DNA from: Candidatus Krumholzibacteriota bacterium
GTDB taxonomy: Bacteria > Krumholzibacteriota > Krumholzibacteriia > Krumholzibacteriales > Krumholzibacteriaceae
Direction of reading: 5' to 3'
DNA: 64,000 nucleotides
Assembly (NCBI GenBank): GCA_016932415.1
Contig: JAFGCX010000027.1
Span: forward strand, 1 to 64,000
Shown here: piece by piece, positions 25,177 to 33,506 of the stretch
How positions within the stretch are numbered: the first letter of the stretch is position 1
Layout of the letters: the number at the start of each line of letters is the position of its first letter
Made by a program: the position numbers and the translations under genes
Notes under the pieces: model-generated
Seen by the model: the letters and a program-made list of their open reading frames with translations, nothing else
Database searches by the model: none
What the model was told of the DNA's origin: nothing

Positions 25177-26046
25177 TTATTCCAATCCGTATCTGATAAC
25201 GACACAACCCATCTCTTCAAGTCTCCTTATAATTCCTTCCTCGCCGATAAGGTGAGCGGAACCGACCAGGATCAATTCCTTCTCTTCCGAATCGAAGAGA
25301 TCTTTTATCTGTGGAAGCCATTTTCTGTTCCTCTCGACTATAAGAGTCTCATACAGCCCGGGGTATTCTTTCCTTATGCTTTCTACAAGCAGGCTGTCGA
25401 TTGTCTCTTCGTCCCCGCTCTTCCACGAATCTATAAGGACTCCGATCATCTCGGGAGTCTTTTTCAACTCCTCGATCGTATGGATCATAAACTCGTCCTC
25501 GTACCCTTCCCCCATGGAAAGAAGATAGTCTACCTGGTCCTCGATCGATTCGAGCCCTTTTACAGTTTTTCCTTCCGACCCCGCCTTCTTCTGGTAGAAG
25601 AGATCGATCCCATCCTGGTCGATCCCCAGCTTCTGAAGTTCCATTCCGAGAAGGACAGTCGCGGCAAGTGACGGTTTCAGGCTGTTCAGAGCGGCGACAG
25701 GCAACCCGGAAGCATCGCAGTATAATCTGAGCTCGGCGAATGCTTCATCCGAAAGTATCTTTTCGAGACTTTCTCCCTCGCTGAAAGACCCTTTGGACAA
25801 GATCATTTCGATAACGGCAGGATCGTTGAGCCTGCCGAGATCCGTTTCCAGAACGAGGATATCGGAATCGAGATAAGCCCTGTCGTACTCTTCCGGCAGG
25901 GGATAATCGCTCTCGCGCAGCATATGGACAGTCCCGCCGATATAAACAGTGTCTCCGCCCGAGACCACTTGCCAGACCATGGGGCCCGAATATGTCGGAG
26001 AGGCGAAGAATAAGATCGTGATGAGCGCGGCAATGGACCTTTTCAT
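25177..26046 (-). CDS. TraB/GumN family exported protein
   Basis: A 289-residue TraB/PrgY/GumN-family protein, starting at 26046 (GGGAG upstream), with signal peptide MKRSIAALITILFFASPTYS. The family's conserved points are visible: GTVHML, ETDLG, RNRKWLPQI (the RNxxW motif) and the C-terminal VGSAHLIGEEGII. These residues form a possible metalloprotease-like active site in the Tiki/TraB superfamily; bacterial members are periplasmic and of unsettled function. It lies 75 bases after a metallophosphoesterase gene. GumN is named from xanthan clusters, but that association does not by itself make this a polysaccharide gene. Confidence 0.9.
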   Translation of the reverse strand: MKRSIAALITILFFASPTYSGPMVWQVVSGGDTVYIGGTVHMLRESDYPLPEEYDRAYLDSDILVLETDLGRLNDPAVIEMILSKGSFSEGESLEKILSDEAFAELRLYCDASGLPVAALNSLKPSLAATVLLGMELQKLGIDQDGIDLFYQKKAGSEGKTVKGLESIEDQVDYLLSMGEGYEDEFMIHTIEELKKTPEMIGVLIDSWKSGDEETIDSLLVESIRKEYPGLYETLIVERNRKWLPQIKDLFDSEEKELILVGSAHLIGEEGIIRRLEEMGCVVIRYGLE

Positions 26047-26121
26047 TTTTATACTCCCGTTCTGAGATCGCCGATCGTATAGGAATGTCACCGGCAGGAG
26101 GCAGAGATAGCGGCTGCAGTC

Positions 26122-27060
26122 TCAATTCCTGGCTTTCCACCCGAATGATTCATAAAAATAGTCGTACTTCTCTCCATCGATGTCAATTACGACAAATCCT
26201 TCAGGAAATCCTTCGTATGGCCCTTTCCACCAGGCGCCGCTGACAGCTCCTCCGGTGACGAAGTGCGTCCCCCTGATCGCTATCTGTTCGACGATGTGCA
26301 GATGTCCCTGCAATACGAGCTTGAGGTTATAACGATCGAAGAGCGCGAGGACTTCGTGAGAGTTCACCACGACTTCTGCCGGGGGAGAGATCGACGCCGC
26401 CCCTTCTTTTATCTGCCTGAAAGCTGTGACGAGCGGAATATGCCCAGCGAGGATGATCGGCTTGTCCCTCCCTGTTTTTTCAAGATCGCGAGCTATCCAT
26501 TCGAGCTGTTTTTTCCCGACAAAACCGAAATACCTTCTGTCAACCCGGAATTCTATCGTATCGAGAAGGATAAAATGCCATCCCCTGAAATCGAACGACC
26601 GGTACGTCGATCCGCCGCCGATCTTTTCCATGAACATCTTCTTTCCATACAGGGGATGCCCCGAATCGACACCGCTTGCCGGGTAGAGGCCGAAGATCTC
26701 ATGATTTCCGATCACGTCATAGACGGGGGCTTCGATACCCCCGCGCATCTCGATATAGAGATCGTAAAGATACCCGGCCCTGGATTGATCGACTTCGAGG
26801 GCGTCGTAAATAAGGTCGCCTCCCGTTATTACAAGGTCGGGGTCGAGCTGGTTGATCCTCTCGATCGCAGCCCGGAACCCTCCTGTTCCATTCAATTCAG
26901 GCATCAGGTGTATATCGCTCATGAATACAAGGCGGAAGGATTCCGCCCTGAGAATCGCTGCCGAACCTGCGAGCAGAAAAATGGCTGATATAATTATACA
27001 GGTCATACGATTTGTCTTCGATGACCCGTGATCTCCCTTTTTTGTTCTCGTATTGATCAT
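26122..27060 (-). CDS. Exported calcineurin-like metallophosphoesterase
   Basis: A 312-residue protein with a signal or anchor segment at about residues 20-40 (CIIISAIFLLAGSAAILRA). The dinuclear metal site is complete: FMSDIHL (D-x-H), ITGGDLIYD (GD), VIGNHE (GNH), ILAGHIPL (GH) and VLQGHLHIVEQI (GHxH). Members hydrolyse phosphomonoesters or phosphodiesters; the substrate of this one is unknown. The start has GGGAGAGAGG immediately upstream. The preceding gene, a STAND-like ATPase, stops 15 bases before this start, so the two are likely cotranscribed. Confidence 0.92.
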   Translation of the reverse strand: MINTRTKKGDHGSSKTNRMTCIIISAIFLLAGSAAILRAESFRLVFMSDIHLMPELNGTGGFRAAIERINQLDPDLVITGGDLIYDALEVDQSRAGYLYDLYIEMRGGIEAPVYDVIGNHEIFGLYPASGVDSGHPLYGKKMFMEKIGGGSTYRSFDFRGWHFILLDTIEFRVDRRYFGFVGKKQLEWIARDLEKTGRDKPIILAGHIPLVTAFRQIKEGAASISPPAEVVVNSHEVLALFDRYNLKLVLQGHLHIVEQIAIRGTHFVTGGAVSGAWWKGPYEGFPEGFVVIDIDGEKYDYFYESFGWKARN

Positions 27061-27075
27061 ATCCTCTCTCCCAAT

Positions 27076-28206
27076 TTAAGAACCTCTCCTGATCCATATC
27101 TTAAAAAACCGGTCGCTTATGAAAAACCTGTTTCCATCCCGATCGATCACATCGCGCGCCAACAGGTTATTGACCGCCCTCTGCACGGAAGAAGGCGTAC
27201 TGAGATTATACTTCGTAATAAACACCGTTCCAAAAATCTCAGGTCCCGGAGATTCGACAGCAAGTCCTTTCAAAATCCGGCGATGATTCAGACCGAATGA
27301 ATCCCATAAAGATGTATAGGCGTAATTCTCCCTTTCAAGCAGAAGAGCTATCGCGAGTTCTATCATACTTTCAGTCACGCCGGAATCCTGTTCGCATAAT
27401 TCCCATACGGCGTGGCAGAGGTGCTGCGTGTAAAATGGATGGCCTCCGGTATGTTCGCAGATCATCGTGATATAGGAATCTTCGATAGATTTTCCACTCG
27501 ACTGAAAATGATTCCGGATAAAAGGTTTCCACGATTCAAGATCTATCGGCCCGATAGGATAATGACCCCCTGATCTGTAAAGTGGACGGTTTTGATCGAG
27601 AAACATCTTCTGGATCAAATGCTTCTTGCTGCCCAGAAAAATAAACGACACTCCGCTCTGATCCTGAATCGCGCTCCTGAGAGTCCGCTCAGCCTTATCA
27701 GAACCATACTCGAGGATTCGCTGAAATTCATCGAAAACCAGTACTACCCGGCGTTTTCTTTTTTCGGCGATCAGCCTCGGTGCCCGCAAGACCTCATCCA
27801 GGTCAGGTAGTTCGTTTCCGCTCTCTCGAAAAGAAAAGGTGACCTGAGGCCTGCCCTCTGAATCCGAGGTAATTGCTGGAAGCAACCTGCTGAAAAACCG
27901 CTGCGCGACTTCGAGCATTTTATCGGCCGTACCAGAGAGGCTCTCCGTGATCGCCTTGGCGACAGCTATAGCGAATGAAGCCTCTCCGTCGGTGGGCCAC
28001 AGATCTATGTACGCGCCGACGATCTGAGATCCGGGGAGATCCTGAAGGGCACGTTTCACCAGTGAGGTTTTTCCCAGGCGACGTTCCGAATAGATAAACA
28101 GCCTGTCGCCATTCTCCATTGCCCTTTTGAGATCTGCGATCTCTTTGACGCGGTTGCAGAATGAACCATTACCTACGACGCCACCATACTTGAAGGGATT
28201 TACCAT
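27076..28206 (-). CDS. STAND-like AAA ATPase with C-terminal winged helix
   Basis: A 376-residue ATPase of the 'ATPase domain, archaeal/prokaryotic' kind (AAA_35/MNS type). It begins with NPFKYGGVVGNGSFCNRVKEI, the segment that precedes the P-loop in this family, then a Walker A with arginine replacing the first glycine-rich part (SERRLGKTSL), Walker B VVLVFDEFQRI, sensor FIFLGSKK, a helical GGHPFYTQHLCHAVW signature, and a C-terminal winged helix (SSVQRAVNNLLARDVIDRDG). Such proteins are often solitary regulators or toxin-like switches. The gene has its own promoter with a palindrome over the -10, which suggests self-repression. AAGGAG lies six bases before the start. Confidence 0.88.
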   Translation of the reverse strand: MVNPFKYGGVVGNGSFCNRVKEIADLKRAMENGDRLFIYSERRLGKTSLVKRALQDLPGSQIVGAYIDLWPTDGEASFAIAVAKAITESLSGTADKMLEVAQRFFSRLLPAITSDSEGRPQVTFSFRESGNELPDLDEVLRAPRLIAEKRKRRVVLVFDEFQRILEYGSDKAERTLRSAIQDQSGVSFIFLGSKKHLIQKMFLDQNRPLYRSGGHYPIGPIDLESWKPFIRNHFQSSGKSIEDSYITMICEHTGGHPFYTQHLCHAVWELCEQDSGVTESMIELAIALLLERENYAYTSLWDSFGLNHRRILKGLAVESPGPEIFGTVFITKYNLSTPSSVQRAVNNLLARDVIDRDGNRFFISDRFFKIWIRRGS

Positions 28207-28223
28207 ATTACGCTCCTTGCATA

Positions 28224-28236
28224 ACGCATTCTGCGT
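28224..28236. promoter_or_regulatory. Palindrome ACGCA-TTC-TGCGT over the ATPase -10 region
   Basis: A perfect 5-base inverted repeat with a 3-base centre, overlapping the minus-strand -10 box, located 20-30 bases before the ATPase start. It is a candidate operator. Confidence 0.4.
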
Positions 28237-28256
28237 AATTAGCTGAAGTATGTCAA
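28228..28256 (-). promoter_or_regulatory. Sigma-70-type promoter of the STAND-like ATPase gene
   Basis: On the minus strand TTGACA (six of six), 17 bases, CAGAAT (four of six). The start codon is about 15 bases after the expected transcription start, so the leader is very short. Confidence 0.65.
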
Positions 28257-28271
28257 GCCTTTTTTCAACAG

Positions 28272-28299
28272 TTGACGGCTATATCGTATCTCATATATT
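28272..28299 (+). promoter_or_regulatory. Sigma-70-type promoter upstream of the TPP riboswitch
   Basis: TTGACG (five of six) and TATATT (five of six) are 16 bases apart; the predicted start is about ten bases before the aptamer begins. It is back to back with the ATPase promoter. Confidence 0.65.
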
Positions 28300-28313
28300 A
28301 TCATCCTGTTCGA

Positions 28314-28443
28314 TTCAGGGGAGCCCTTTCTCGCGTCCAGGCAAAAGAACGCGGGGACCAGGGCTGAGAGTCCCGGAGGTACCGGGAGACCCTCTCCCCC
28401 GATGAGGGGACGAACCTGATCAGGGTAATTCCTGCGAAGGGAG
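28314..28443 (+). promoter_or_regulatory. TPP (thiamine pyrophosphate) riboswitch, THI element
   Basis: The conserved core of the TPP aptamer is unmistakable: GGGCTGAGAG (28361-28370), GACCCTC closing the first arm, then GAACCTGATCAGGGTAAT (28412-28429) and CCTGCGAAGGGAG (28431-28443). An extra hairpin of about 30 bases is inserted in the P3 arm. The aptamer's last conserved bases, AAGGGAG, also form the Shine-Dalgarno site, six bases before the ATG at 28449, so ligand binding would hide the ribosome site directly: translational control. I see no terminator hairpin between aptamer and gene. Confidence 0.95.
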
Positions 28444-28448
28444 AAGAT

Positions 28449-29495
28449 ATGTCAGAAGAGAAACTGCCCGATCTCGGCAAGATACATCCCGAATTCTTCG
28501 ATCGAGTCATCTATCCCCGGCTTGGCGTCAGGGACGAATCGGTACTGATCGGTCCGCGCCATGGCGTTGATTACGGAGTGATAAGGATCGGGGACAGGTG
28601 CCTGGCCATGTCTTCTGATCCATTTTTTATAATGCCCGAATACGGCTTTTCCAGGGCTGCATGGTTCGCCTTTCATATTGTCTTCTGTGATGTCGCGGTT
28701 TCCGGCCTGACGCCGAAATATCTGACTATCGATCTCAACCTTCCACCCTCGACGACCGAGGCGCAACTTGAAGAACTCTGGCAGGTCGTGCATGATGAAT
28801 CCTGCAGGTACGGCATAACCGTACTCACCGGTCACACCGCCAGATACACCGGTTGCAATTTCCCGATGGTCGGTGGCGCAACCACTATCGCCGAAGGTCC
28901 TGAATCGGAGCTAAGAGGGCCACATCTCGTAAAGACCGGGGACAGGGTACTCATTACGAAGGGTGCCGCTATTGAAGCGACAGGCCTTCTCGCCGTAGGA
29001 TTCCCCCAGCATTTCATAGATGCGGGAGGGGATCAGTTCAGGAAAGAGGCTGAAAACATCTTCTACCAGATGTCGGTAATGGACGATTGTATCATCGCTC
29101 GGCGCTTCGGCGGGGTCCACGCGATGCACGACGCCACCGAATGCGGAGTGTGGGGAGGACTTTACGAAATGGCGAGGGCCGGCGGATTTGGTTTGCGGAT
29201 CGACAAAAAATCGATTCCTGTCCTTCCCGTCGTCGCGAAGACTGCCAGGCTTTTCGATTTCGATCCATTCTGCGCGATAAGCGAAGGAACGCTGATCGCT
29301 ATCGTAGCTCCGACCGAAGCTCTTGAAGTAGTCTCCGCCATGAACGCCGAGGGAATAGAATGTTCGATCGTCGGCGAGGTCGTCGAAGAGAGCGAAGGAA
29401 TGAATATCATCGAAGATGACAGGACGATTCCCCTGGAGCATCCAAAATCAGACCCATACTGGAGGATCGTCTCGGAACTTACGCAAGGCGGATGA
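28449..29495 (+). CDS. AIR synthase/HypE/ThiL-superfamily protein under TPP control
   Basis: A 348-residue member of the PurM/HypE/ThiL/SelD superfamily. The N-terminal AIRS half (about 30-145) has AMSSDPFFIMPEYG (metal/ATP aspartate), FHIVFCDVAVSGLTPKY and LTGHTARY; the C-terminal AIRS_C half (about 165-320) has GDRVLITKGAAIEATGLLA, AMHDATECGVWGGLYEMA and CAISEGTLIA. It is closer to HypE-type than to classic ThiL, whose 'DG...GVHF' opening I do not see. The TPP riboswitch at the ribosome site ties it to thiamine supply: candidates are thiamine-phosphate kinase activity, a step of thiazole or pyrimidine synthesis, or salvage. No other thiamine gene is nearby, so the gene is a single-gene regulon member. 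The assignment to thiamine metabolism is inference from the riboswitch. Confidence 0.85.
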   Translation: MSEEKLPDLGKIHPEFFDRVIYPRLGVRDESVLIGPRHGVDYGVIRIGDRCLAMSSDPFFIMPEYGFSRAAWFAFHIVFCDVAVSGLTPKYLTIDLNLPPSTTEAQLEELWQVVHDESCRYGITVLTGHTARYTGCNFPMVGGATTIAEGPESELRGPHLVKTGDRVLITKGAAIEATGLLAVGFPQHFIDAGGDQFRKEAENIFYQMSVMDDCIIARRFGGVHAMHDATECGVWGGLYEMARAGGFGLRIDKKSIPVLPVVAKTARLFDFDPFCAISEGTLIAIVAPTEALEVVSAMNAEGIECSIVGEVVEESEGMNIIEDDRTIPLEHPKSDPYWRIVSELTQGG

Positions 29496-29511
29496 TCGAT
29501 CGCGATCATCC
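29490..29511 (+). terminator. Hairpin overlapping the AIRS-like stop codon
   Basis: GGATGATCG and CGATCATCC form a perfect 9-base stem with a 4-base loop; the TGA stop (29493-29495) lies in the stem. No T-run follows, so it may instead stabilise or limit the convergent transcripts. Confidence 0.3.
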
Positions 29512-29561
29512 CGTGGACCAGAGGTTAAGCGAAAAGGCGCATACGAGATAAGACCGCTCCT

Positions 29562-30422
29562 TCATACTGTCGTGGCTGCCGCGGTATTGAGGGAAGCTTC
29601 GGTCTCCTCTACCTGTTTGCGGGCTTTCTGTATGATGAACCTGATCTGCGGTTCATCGAGCTGGAACCGTCTGGACACTCGATCCCTTGCCACATCCTCG
29701 ATCGTTGGTCCCCTGCGCTGATCGTCTGCCAGCTTGGCGATAAGGTTTCCCAGGTATGTGATCTCTGTAAGATCCTTGTTTTTACCGGTTTTTTTGGGAA
29801 TATGATGATACTTGACCGCGTCGGTGAGGCTTCCCGGGAATTTCCACTTTCTCAGCAACCTGCTCCCGATCATCCCGTGATGCATTCCGAGAACTTTTTC
29901 CTCGGCATCGACATGTGACAATCCTTCTGCGACCTGGTCTACGACCTTCTGCAGAAGCCCCCTGTCGCATTCGGCAAGGACGAGTTTACCTATATCGTGA
30001 AGCAACCCTGCTGTATAGGCAACCTCGATCATCTCCTGCCTCGCGAAGAATGCCAGCTGTTCGCAACAGGACCCGGCAAGGATGGAATGTCGCCAGAGAT
30101 CGACATCTTCTCCGTCATATACCAATACCTTCTTTTTCAGATAGATCGAAGGACCAAGGGTTATGCACATGTTGGAGATAGTATTGAATCCGACCATAAC
30201 TACAGCTTCGTTGATTGAAGAGACTTTTTTCGACAGCCCGTAATATGACGAATTGCATAACTTGATTATGCTGGCGGTAAGAGACTGGTCCCGTTCGATC
30301 AGTTCGAGTATGTCCCGTATATCCGCGTCAGGGTCGGCTGTAAGATCGACAAGACGCTTTATTACCGCGGGAATAGTGGGAAGCTGGTCTATCTTTTTTA
30401 TCAGCATATTGACATCTAGCAT
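29562..30422 (-). CDS. HDOD domain signalling protein
   Basis: A 286-residue HDOD protein, a relative of HD phosphohydrolases that usually acts as a signalling scaffold. It begins with IDQLPTIPAVIKRLVDL and has the family order: RDQSLTASIIKLCNSSYYGL, INEAVVMVGFNTISNMCI, an HD pair in AGLLHDIGKLVLAEC, HHGMIGSRLLRKW and VKYHHIPKK. A true HD-GYP motif is absent, so phosphodiesterase activity is not expected. It ends close to the AIRS-like gene on the other strand and follows the histidine kinase gene by about 55 bases, so the two are likely cotranscribed and may form one signalling path. Confidence 0.93.
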   Translation of the reverse strand: MLDVNMLIKKIDQLPTIPAVIKRLVDLTADPDADIRDILELIERDQSLTASIIKLCNSSYYGLSKKVSSINEAVVMVGFNTISNMCITLGPSIYLKKKVLVYDGEDVDLWRHSILAGSCCEQLAFFARQEMIEVAYTAGLLHDIGKLVLAECDRGLLQKVVDQVAEGLSHVDAEEKVLGMHHGMIGSRLLRKWKFPGSLTDAVKYHHIPKKTGKNKDLTEITYLGNLIAKLADDQRRGPTIEDVARDRVSRRFQLDEPQIRFIIQKARKQVEETEASLNTAAATTV

Positions 30423-30476
30423 CTTTTCACCGCCATTGTTCGATAATTCTGTAAGGTTCTGATGGAATTCATATTC

Positions 30477-31919
30477 TCAACATCTTTTCGATTGCCGTTC
30501 CACCTGCAGGCTGTTTATTACGGGAAGCCAGATTGAAAATTCGGCTCCCTGTCCCCTGTCACTTTTACAGTAGAATCTGCCGCCATGACCTGCGATGATC
30601 TTCTGCGATACTGAGAGACCAAGGCCAAACCCTTTTACCTCGCCTAGGGCTGAATTCGAAGCCCTGGCGAACGGTTCACACATCATCTTTATCTCATCGA
30701 TCGGGATCCCTACTCCATCATCCTTTATTCTCGAAATGAAATAATATTCGACCTCTGAAGATATTGCCCCATCGCTCTTCCGGCTGCCCTTTTCCCCTCC
30801 GGACCCTGGACTTCCCTCGTCGGACTGCCATGCCCGGATCTCTATCCCCTCAGCTTCATCCGGTCCTGCGTGACTTGTCATGACATTAATATCTATATGC
30901 CCGCCCTTTCCGACAGAACTGATCGCGTTTTCGATCACGCTCTTGTAGACAAGCTTCATTTTGACCGGATCGACGATCACTTCCTTCATATCGACATTCC
31001 GGTCGAACCTTAACGCTATACCGCTCTCTTCCATCCTGGTTAAATCCTCGGTTATGCATTCTCCGATCAGGGCTACCATATCGGTATGCCTTAGATCTAG
31101 CGAGGATTCATTAAGCCCAAGTTCGTTGAGAGAAAGTATCTGTTCTATCTTTTCCTGAAGGCGGTTCACGGCAGTCTGGGCGAGCTCGATCAATGTCTTG
31201 TCCTGCGAATCCTCCGGCTCGATCGACCAGAGCGTGCTTTTAAGAATAGTGAGCGGCGTACGAAATTCATGCGACGTATGGAGCATGAATTCTTTTTTTA
31301 TCCTGGAGAACTTTATCAGTTCGTTTTTCGACTTCGTGACATCCTGATACAAAAGGGCGTTTCGTATGGCAAGAGTCGCGACCCTGGAGATCGTTTTCAG
31401 TATCTCAATATCCATATCCGACAGACCGCATCCATCGATCTTTTCACCTATCAGAGCGAGACCTATCATGTCGGATTCATCTCCGAGGCAAATAGCCCAG
31501 GAAAAACCTTTTTCAGAAAACAACCCGATAATGTCTTCGACTCCATCAGCACTCTTATCTGTTCCTGCAGACTCGAAAATTTCCAGGATCCCGTCATCGC
31601 GACTCACGCTCGCTATAAGATTGGAATCGAGACTGATATCGCCTGGCAGGTCGACGGAGCGGATTCCAATGGAATGAAAATATTCAAGTTTTCCCGATTC
31701 GGTGGAATAAAGGTAAAATGCCATCTGGTTTAAACATAGCTGTCCCGTTGTCGTCATCGTCAGCAGGGGAACTATTTTTTCAAGGTCCAGAGTCGTACCG
31801 AGTTTTTCGGTAAGTCTGAAAAGAGTCTCGAAAGCGAAATTCTTCTCGTCGACCTGTTGCTCAAGTTCCCTTATCCGGGCCGTGATTTCTTCAGTACCGT
31901 TTTGCGTTACGACTTCCAT
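30477..31919 (-). CDS. GAF-domain sensor histidine kinase
   Basis: A 480-residue soluble kinase; I start it at the ATG at 31919 rather than 16 codons earlier, since the extra residues look unrelated. A short coiled coil (about 8-35) leads into a GAF domain (about 35-190), the phosphoacceptor helix with H217 in LHTSHEFRTPLTIL, and an ATPase domain with N box ENAISSV, G1 DGVGIP, and G2 GFGLGLSVSQKI. An acidic/serine-rich insertion lies between the N and G1 boxes. No membrane segment is seen, so the signal is intracellular. No response regulator is adjacent. The HDOD gene directly downstream is the likely partner in the same transcript. Confidence 0.93.
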   Translation of the reverse strand: MEVVTQNGTEEITARIRELEQQVDEKNFAFETLFRLTEKLGTTLDLEKIVPLLTMTTTGQLCLNQMAFYLYSTESGKLEYFHSIGIRSVDLPGDISLDSNLIASVSRDDGILEIFESAGTDKSADGVEDIIGLFSEKGFSWAICLGDESDMIGLALIGEKIDGCGLSDMDIEILKTISRVATLAIRNALLYQDVTKSKNELIKFSRIKKEFMLHTSHEFRTPLTILKSTLWSIEPEDSQDKTLIELAQTAVNRLQEKIEQILSLNELGLNESSLDLRHTDMVALIGECITEDLTRMEESGIALRFDRNVDMKEVIVDPVKMKLVYKSVIENAISSVGKGGHIDINVMTSHAGPDEAEGIEIRAWQSDEGSPGSGGEKGSRKSDGAISSEVEYYFISRIKDDGVGIPIDEIKMMCEPFARASNSALGEVKGFGLGLSVSQKIIAGHGGRFYCKSDRGQGAEFSIWLPVINSLQVERQSKRC

Positions 31920-32055
31920 CGCTACCTGCCAGATTAATACCTCTATATGTCTCGACAGAAAGGTCACGCCACTGAAGGCGAAAATTGCGGTCTGACAAAA
32001 TAATTGATTATTTGATTTTGAGGAGTATTTAGAAAAATCCGAAAAGAGATCTTCT

Positions 32056-32487
32056 TTATTGACTGTCGTCCGTGTCCTGCCAGCATCGTTCGAATTCGAT
32101 CAGTTCGACGGGGAATCCATCAGAAATGATCATTGCGACTCTTATCCCTTTCATCGGAGACCCGATTTCTCCAATAATTTCATACCCTTCGATCGCTTTG
32201 TCGAGATCATCTACCTCAAAAGCAAGGTGCGGCAGCCTCTGGATGATCTCCGAGACCGGGCTGTCCGGTTCGAATCGCATGGTCTCTATTCCGAACGGAT
32301 TGTGTCCAAATCCACTGACATACATCCTGAAATCGGCCAGATACCTTTCCCCTGTTCTTTTTTCTTTTACCGGAACACCAAGATGGTGATATCTCCATCC
32401 CCAACCTGCCGAAGCTTCTGGAGGATCGCTCTCAAGGCGCTCCCTGGGCTCCTTGTTTTCGGAATCATCATTTTTCGAATCTGACAT
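32056..32487 (-). CDS. Glyoxalase/VOC superfamily protein
   Basis: A 143-residue protein with a charged, disordered N-terminus (about 1-28) then a vicinal oxygen chelate fold: WGWRYHHLGVPVKEKR carries the first metal-type histidine, LPHLAFEVDDLDKAIEGYEI is the second half's opening, and FPVELIEFE holds the last glutamate. Family members act on glyoxal adducts, bleomycin-type drugs or aromatics; the function here is open. GAGG lies five bases before the start. It sits between a histidine kinase and a DUF4105 gene on the same strand. Confidence 0.82.
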   Translation of the reverse strand: MSDSKNDDSENKEPRERLESDPPEASAGWGWRYHHLGVPVKEKRTGERYLADFRMYVSGFGHNPFGIETMRFEPDSPVSEIIQRLPHLAFEVDDLDKAIEGYEIIGEIGSPMKGIRVAMIISDGFPVELIEFERCWQDTDDSQ

Positions 32488-32520
32488 TATCGCCTCACTT
32501 CTCTTCCGTATTTTCGATTG

Positions 32521-33354
32521 TCAGTCTTCCTGTTCTACTTCTCTTATCCTCAGGGAAAAGCCCTTACCACCGGCATATTTCCTGACCCTTTCGTTCACCT
32601 GAAACCGTTCTCTTACCTGGTCGATGGATCCTTCAGCATCGATAAGTCCGAGAGTAAGCGCTACTTTATCGGAATAGCCGGGCAGAAAAGTATAGAGACC
32701 GCCTGGGATCTTTTCAGAGGCAACAACATTGGCATGTTCGAGGATATTCGTCGTACAGTTGTTCCAGATCGTGTTGTAGAACTCCGGTTCCCTGCCCAGC
32801 CTTTCAGCCCTTTCAGTAATATCAATGAACAGTTCCCGTGCTTTTTCAGGAGTCGTGATCAACGGATAGATATAAACGATATCGTCCCGGCACAGGGCAC
32901 GCAATGTTATTATATCATTCTCATCGGCTACTATATAGATCAGTTCGAATCGTTTCATCATCCCTTTCCAGATCGAATATGATTCATCAGATTCGCGCCT
33001 TGCTTCGACCGATACCGCGACAAAAGATGAATCTCCGAATTGGAAGCTGAGGAATGGATGCGCCGGGCCTCGCCGTTCCGGATTGAATAGTGATATGACA
33101 AGCCACACATTTTTCATATCGCGCAAGTCATACCTGCCGCTGCGCCACGCCGTGGAGGCAGGTCCTCCCCCATCGGGACAGTGATCGAAATGCCTGACAT
33201 TGGTGATCGATACTATTGAGTCTTCGATAGAGACAGAGACGACTTCGGCCTGGTCCACGGCCCAATTTCGGTCACCTGATGGCCTGATCATGCTCCAGGC
33301 CGACACCGCGAGTACAATTGGAATTATTATTAACATCAGTCTTTTTAACTTCAT
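32521..33354 (-). CDS. DUF4105 (Lnb-type) exported or membrane-anchored protein
   Basis: A 277-residue protein from the ATG at 33354, where a hydrophobic signal or anchor follows (KRLMLIIIPIVLAVSAWS). A TTG overlapping the upstream stop (33510) would add 52 residues without a signal, which seems less likely. The DUF4105 core is clear: FLSFQFGDSSFVAVSVEARR, YIVADENDIITLRA and YNTIWNNCTTNI. The cysteine/histidine set of this family resembles NlpC/P60-like cysteine peptidases, though its role is not established for most members. A characterised relative is the N-terminal domain of the Lnb lacto-N-biosidase group. Confidence 0.85.
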   Translation of the reverse strand: MKLKRLMLIIIPIVLAVSAWSMIRPSGDRNWAVDQAEVVSVSIEDSIVSITNVRHFDHCPDGGGPASTAWRSGRYDLRDMKNVWLVISLFNPERRGPAHPFLSFQFGDSSFVAVSVEARRESDESYSIWKGMMKRFELIYIVADENDIITLRALCRDDIVYIYPLITTPEKARELFIDITERAERLGREPEFYNTIWNNCTTNILEHANVVASEKIPGGLYTFLPGYSDKVALTLGLIDAEGSIDQVRERFQVNERVRKYAGGKGFSLRIREVEQED

Positions 33355-33506
33355 GCGACGTAAGATCCCTTCCTGGAGAAATATCTTCTTTTTTACTATC
33401 CCGGCTCTTTCGCCGGCAATAAATATCTTCATACCAGCCATTAAAGAACTCTGTTTCATGATCACGGCGCCGGGATATCCCTCTTCACTTCCCGCTGGCG
33501 CTGGAT

